Assembly (NCBI GenBank): GCA_022732315.1 | Contig: JAIJUV010000187.1 | Location: 1 to 5,301, forward strand | DNA: 5,301 bases | Source: Prevotella sp. | GTDB lineage: Bacteria; Bacteroidota; Bacteroidia; Bacteroidales; Bacteroidaceae | Reading direction: 5' to 3' | Part shown: positions 4,483-5,301 of the stretch, in pieces | How positions within the stretch are numbered: position 1 is the stretch's first letter | Layout: each line of letters opens with the position of its first letter | Position numbers and translations under genes: made by a program | Notes under the pieces: model-generated | The model's database searches: none | Seen by the model: only the letters and a program-made list of their open reading frames with translations | Told to the model about the DNA's origin: nothing

Positions 4483-5301
4483 ATGAAGAAGATAAAGCTG
4501 AGCAATGGCGTGGAAATGCCGCAACTGGGTTATGGTGTTTATCAGGTGGAACCTGATGAGTGTGAGCGTTGTGTGCTGGATGCTCTCAGCGTGGGCTATC
4601 GGATGATAGATACTGCGCAGGCTTATCTCAACGAGGAAGCCGTGGGCAACGCATGGAAGAAGAGCGGCGTCAGCCGTGATGAGATTTTCCTCGTTTCAAA
4701 GGTCTGGCATTCCAACTATGGCGAGGGACAGACCATGAAGAGCATCGACGAGAGTCTGCGCAAGCTGCAGACCGACCACATCGACCTGATGCTCCTCCAC
4801 CAGCCTTACTGCGACCGTTACGGTGCTTACCGTGACTTGCAAAAGGCTTACAAGGCAGGAAAGGTGCGTGCCATCGGAGTGAGCAACTTCTTCCCCGACC
4901 ATCTCGTAGACCTGGCTTTCAACATGGAGATTGCGCCGATGGTGAACCAGATGGAGACGCATGTGTTCAACCAGCAGCATGAGACCCGAAAATTCATGGA
5001 TGAGTTTGGAACCAAGCTCATGGCGTGGGCTCCATTGGCAGAAGGTCAGAACGGACTGTTCACCAACCCTACCCTCACCCAGATTGGCGAGAAATACGGC
5101 AAGACAGCTGCACAGGTAGCCTTGCGCTGGTTGCTGCAGAGCGGCGTAATCATAATCCCGAAGACCGTTCACAAGGAGCGAATGGAAGAGAATCTGAATC
5201 TCTTCGACTTCGAGCTTGATGCTGAGGACATGCAGGCGATTGCCAATCTCGACACCGCACACAGTCTCTTCCTCGACCATCATAGCGGAGAAACAACCAA
5301 G
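4483..5301 (+). CDS. Aldo/keto reductase (3' end outside window)
   Basis: The gene is open from ATG 4483 to the window end (273 codons seen; about 10 probably missing). It is an NAD(P)H-dependent oxidoreductase of the AKR superfamily, a cytosolic TIM barrel that reduces aldehydes and ketones. The start MKKIKLSNGVEMPQLGYGVYQV is the typical first hairpin. The catalytic tetrad is complete: D43 (YRMIDTAQAY), Y48, K73 (LVSKVW) and H106 (LMLLHQP). Cofactor-contact positions S134-N135 (GVSNF), Q156 (VNQMETH) and K227/R233 (IIPKTVHKER) are present; the last pair suggests NADPH. It resembles enzymes often labelled 2,5-diketo-D-gluconate reductase, but the substrate cannot be told from sequence. The leader (4452-4482) is AT-rich with no SD site, as in Bacteroidota. 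The gene appears intact and unrelated to the mobile element. Confidence 0.92.
   Translation, partial: MKKIKLSNGVEMPQLGYGVYQVEPDECERCVLDALSVGYRMIDTAQAYLNEEAVGNAWKKSGVSRDEIFLVSKVWHSNYGEGQTMKSIDESLRKLQTDHIDLMLLHQPYCDRYGAYRDLQKAYKAGKVRAIGVSNFFPDHLVDLAFNMEIAPMVNQMETHVFNQQHETRKFMDEFGTKLMAWAPLAEGQNGLFTNPTLTQIGEKYGKTAAQVALRWLLQSGVIIIPKTVHKERMEENLNLFDFELDAEDMQAIANLDTAHSLFLDHHSGETTK

Noticed and set aside
4696..5283. 195-codon - strand ORF near the right edge
   Set aside because: It is the antisense shadow of the aldo/keto reductase, whose + frame carries the full catalytic tetrad.

Overview
The window looks like Bacteroidota chromosome, probably Bacteroidales and perhaps Prevotella-like. This rests on the protein flavour of the flanking genes, the AT-rich leader of the last gene and its lack of a Shine-Dalgarno site; no marker gene proves it.

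Layout. Bases 2-136 are the N-terminal part of an AbiEii/AbiGii-type nucleotidyltransferase toxin gene (+ strand, beginning before the window). At base 136 the gene is cut by an insertion of about 3.5 kb. The insertion carries three overlapping tyrosine recombinase genes on the - strand, at 3479-2247, 2254-1247 and 1257-235. Three adjacent integrases with no other cargo are the hallmark of a 'recombinase in trio' (RIT) element. The toxin gene resumes at 3651 and runs to 4286. Downstream is a degenerate C-terminal remnant of a GNAT acetyltransferase (4287-4451), then an aldo/keto reductase gene (4483 onward) that is cut by the window end.

The most interesting part is the insertion itself. The 6-bp repeat TTCTCT flanks it at 131-136 and 3645-3650. 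Removing one copy plus the element joins the toxin halves in frame with no extra codon, giving ...HRFS then EDMDFSLL.... The break falls inside the catalytic nucleotidyltransferase signature, between the GGT and the D-x-D. Both junctions can be read as dif-like 11-6-11 sites: an 11-bp arm, a 6-bp centre ([T/A]TTCTC) and another 11-bp arm. The ends carry a mirror-image array of an 11-bp motif, TTATCNNAAGT: two direct copies at a 17-bp pitch plus one inverted copy further in. The right end has one extra 25-bp unit that creates a second 11-6-11 site and a 19-bp perfect palindrome.

Working together (inference): the three recombinases would be made from one short operon by translational coupling. 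Its likely promoter overlaps an internal copy of the end motif, and a hairpin abuts the first start codon, so self-limitation of expression is plausible. If the trio can excise the element precisely, the toxin would be restored, making this a possible reversible on/off switch of a phage-defence or toxin-antitoxin gene. The partner antitoxin (AbiEi-like) would be expected upstream, outside the window.
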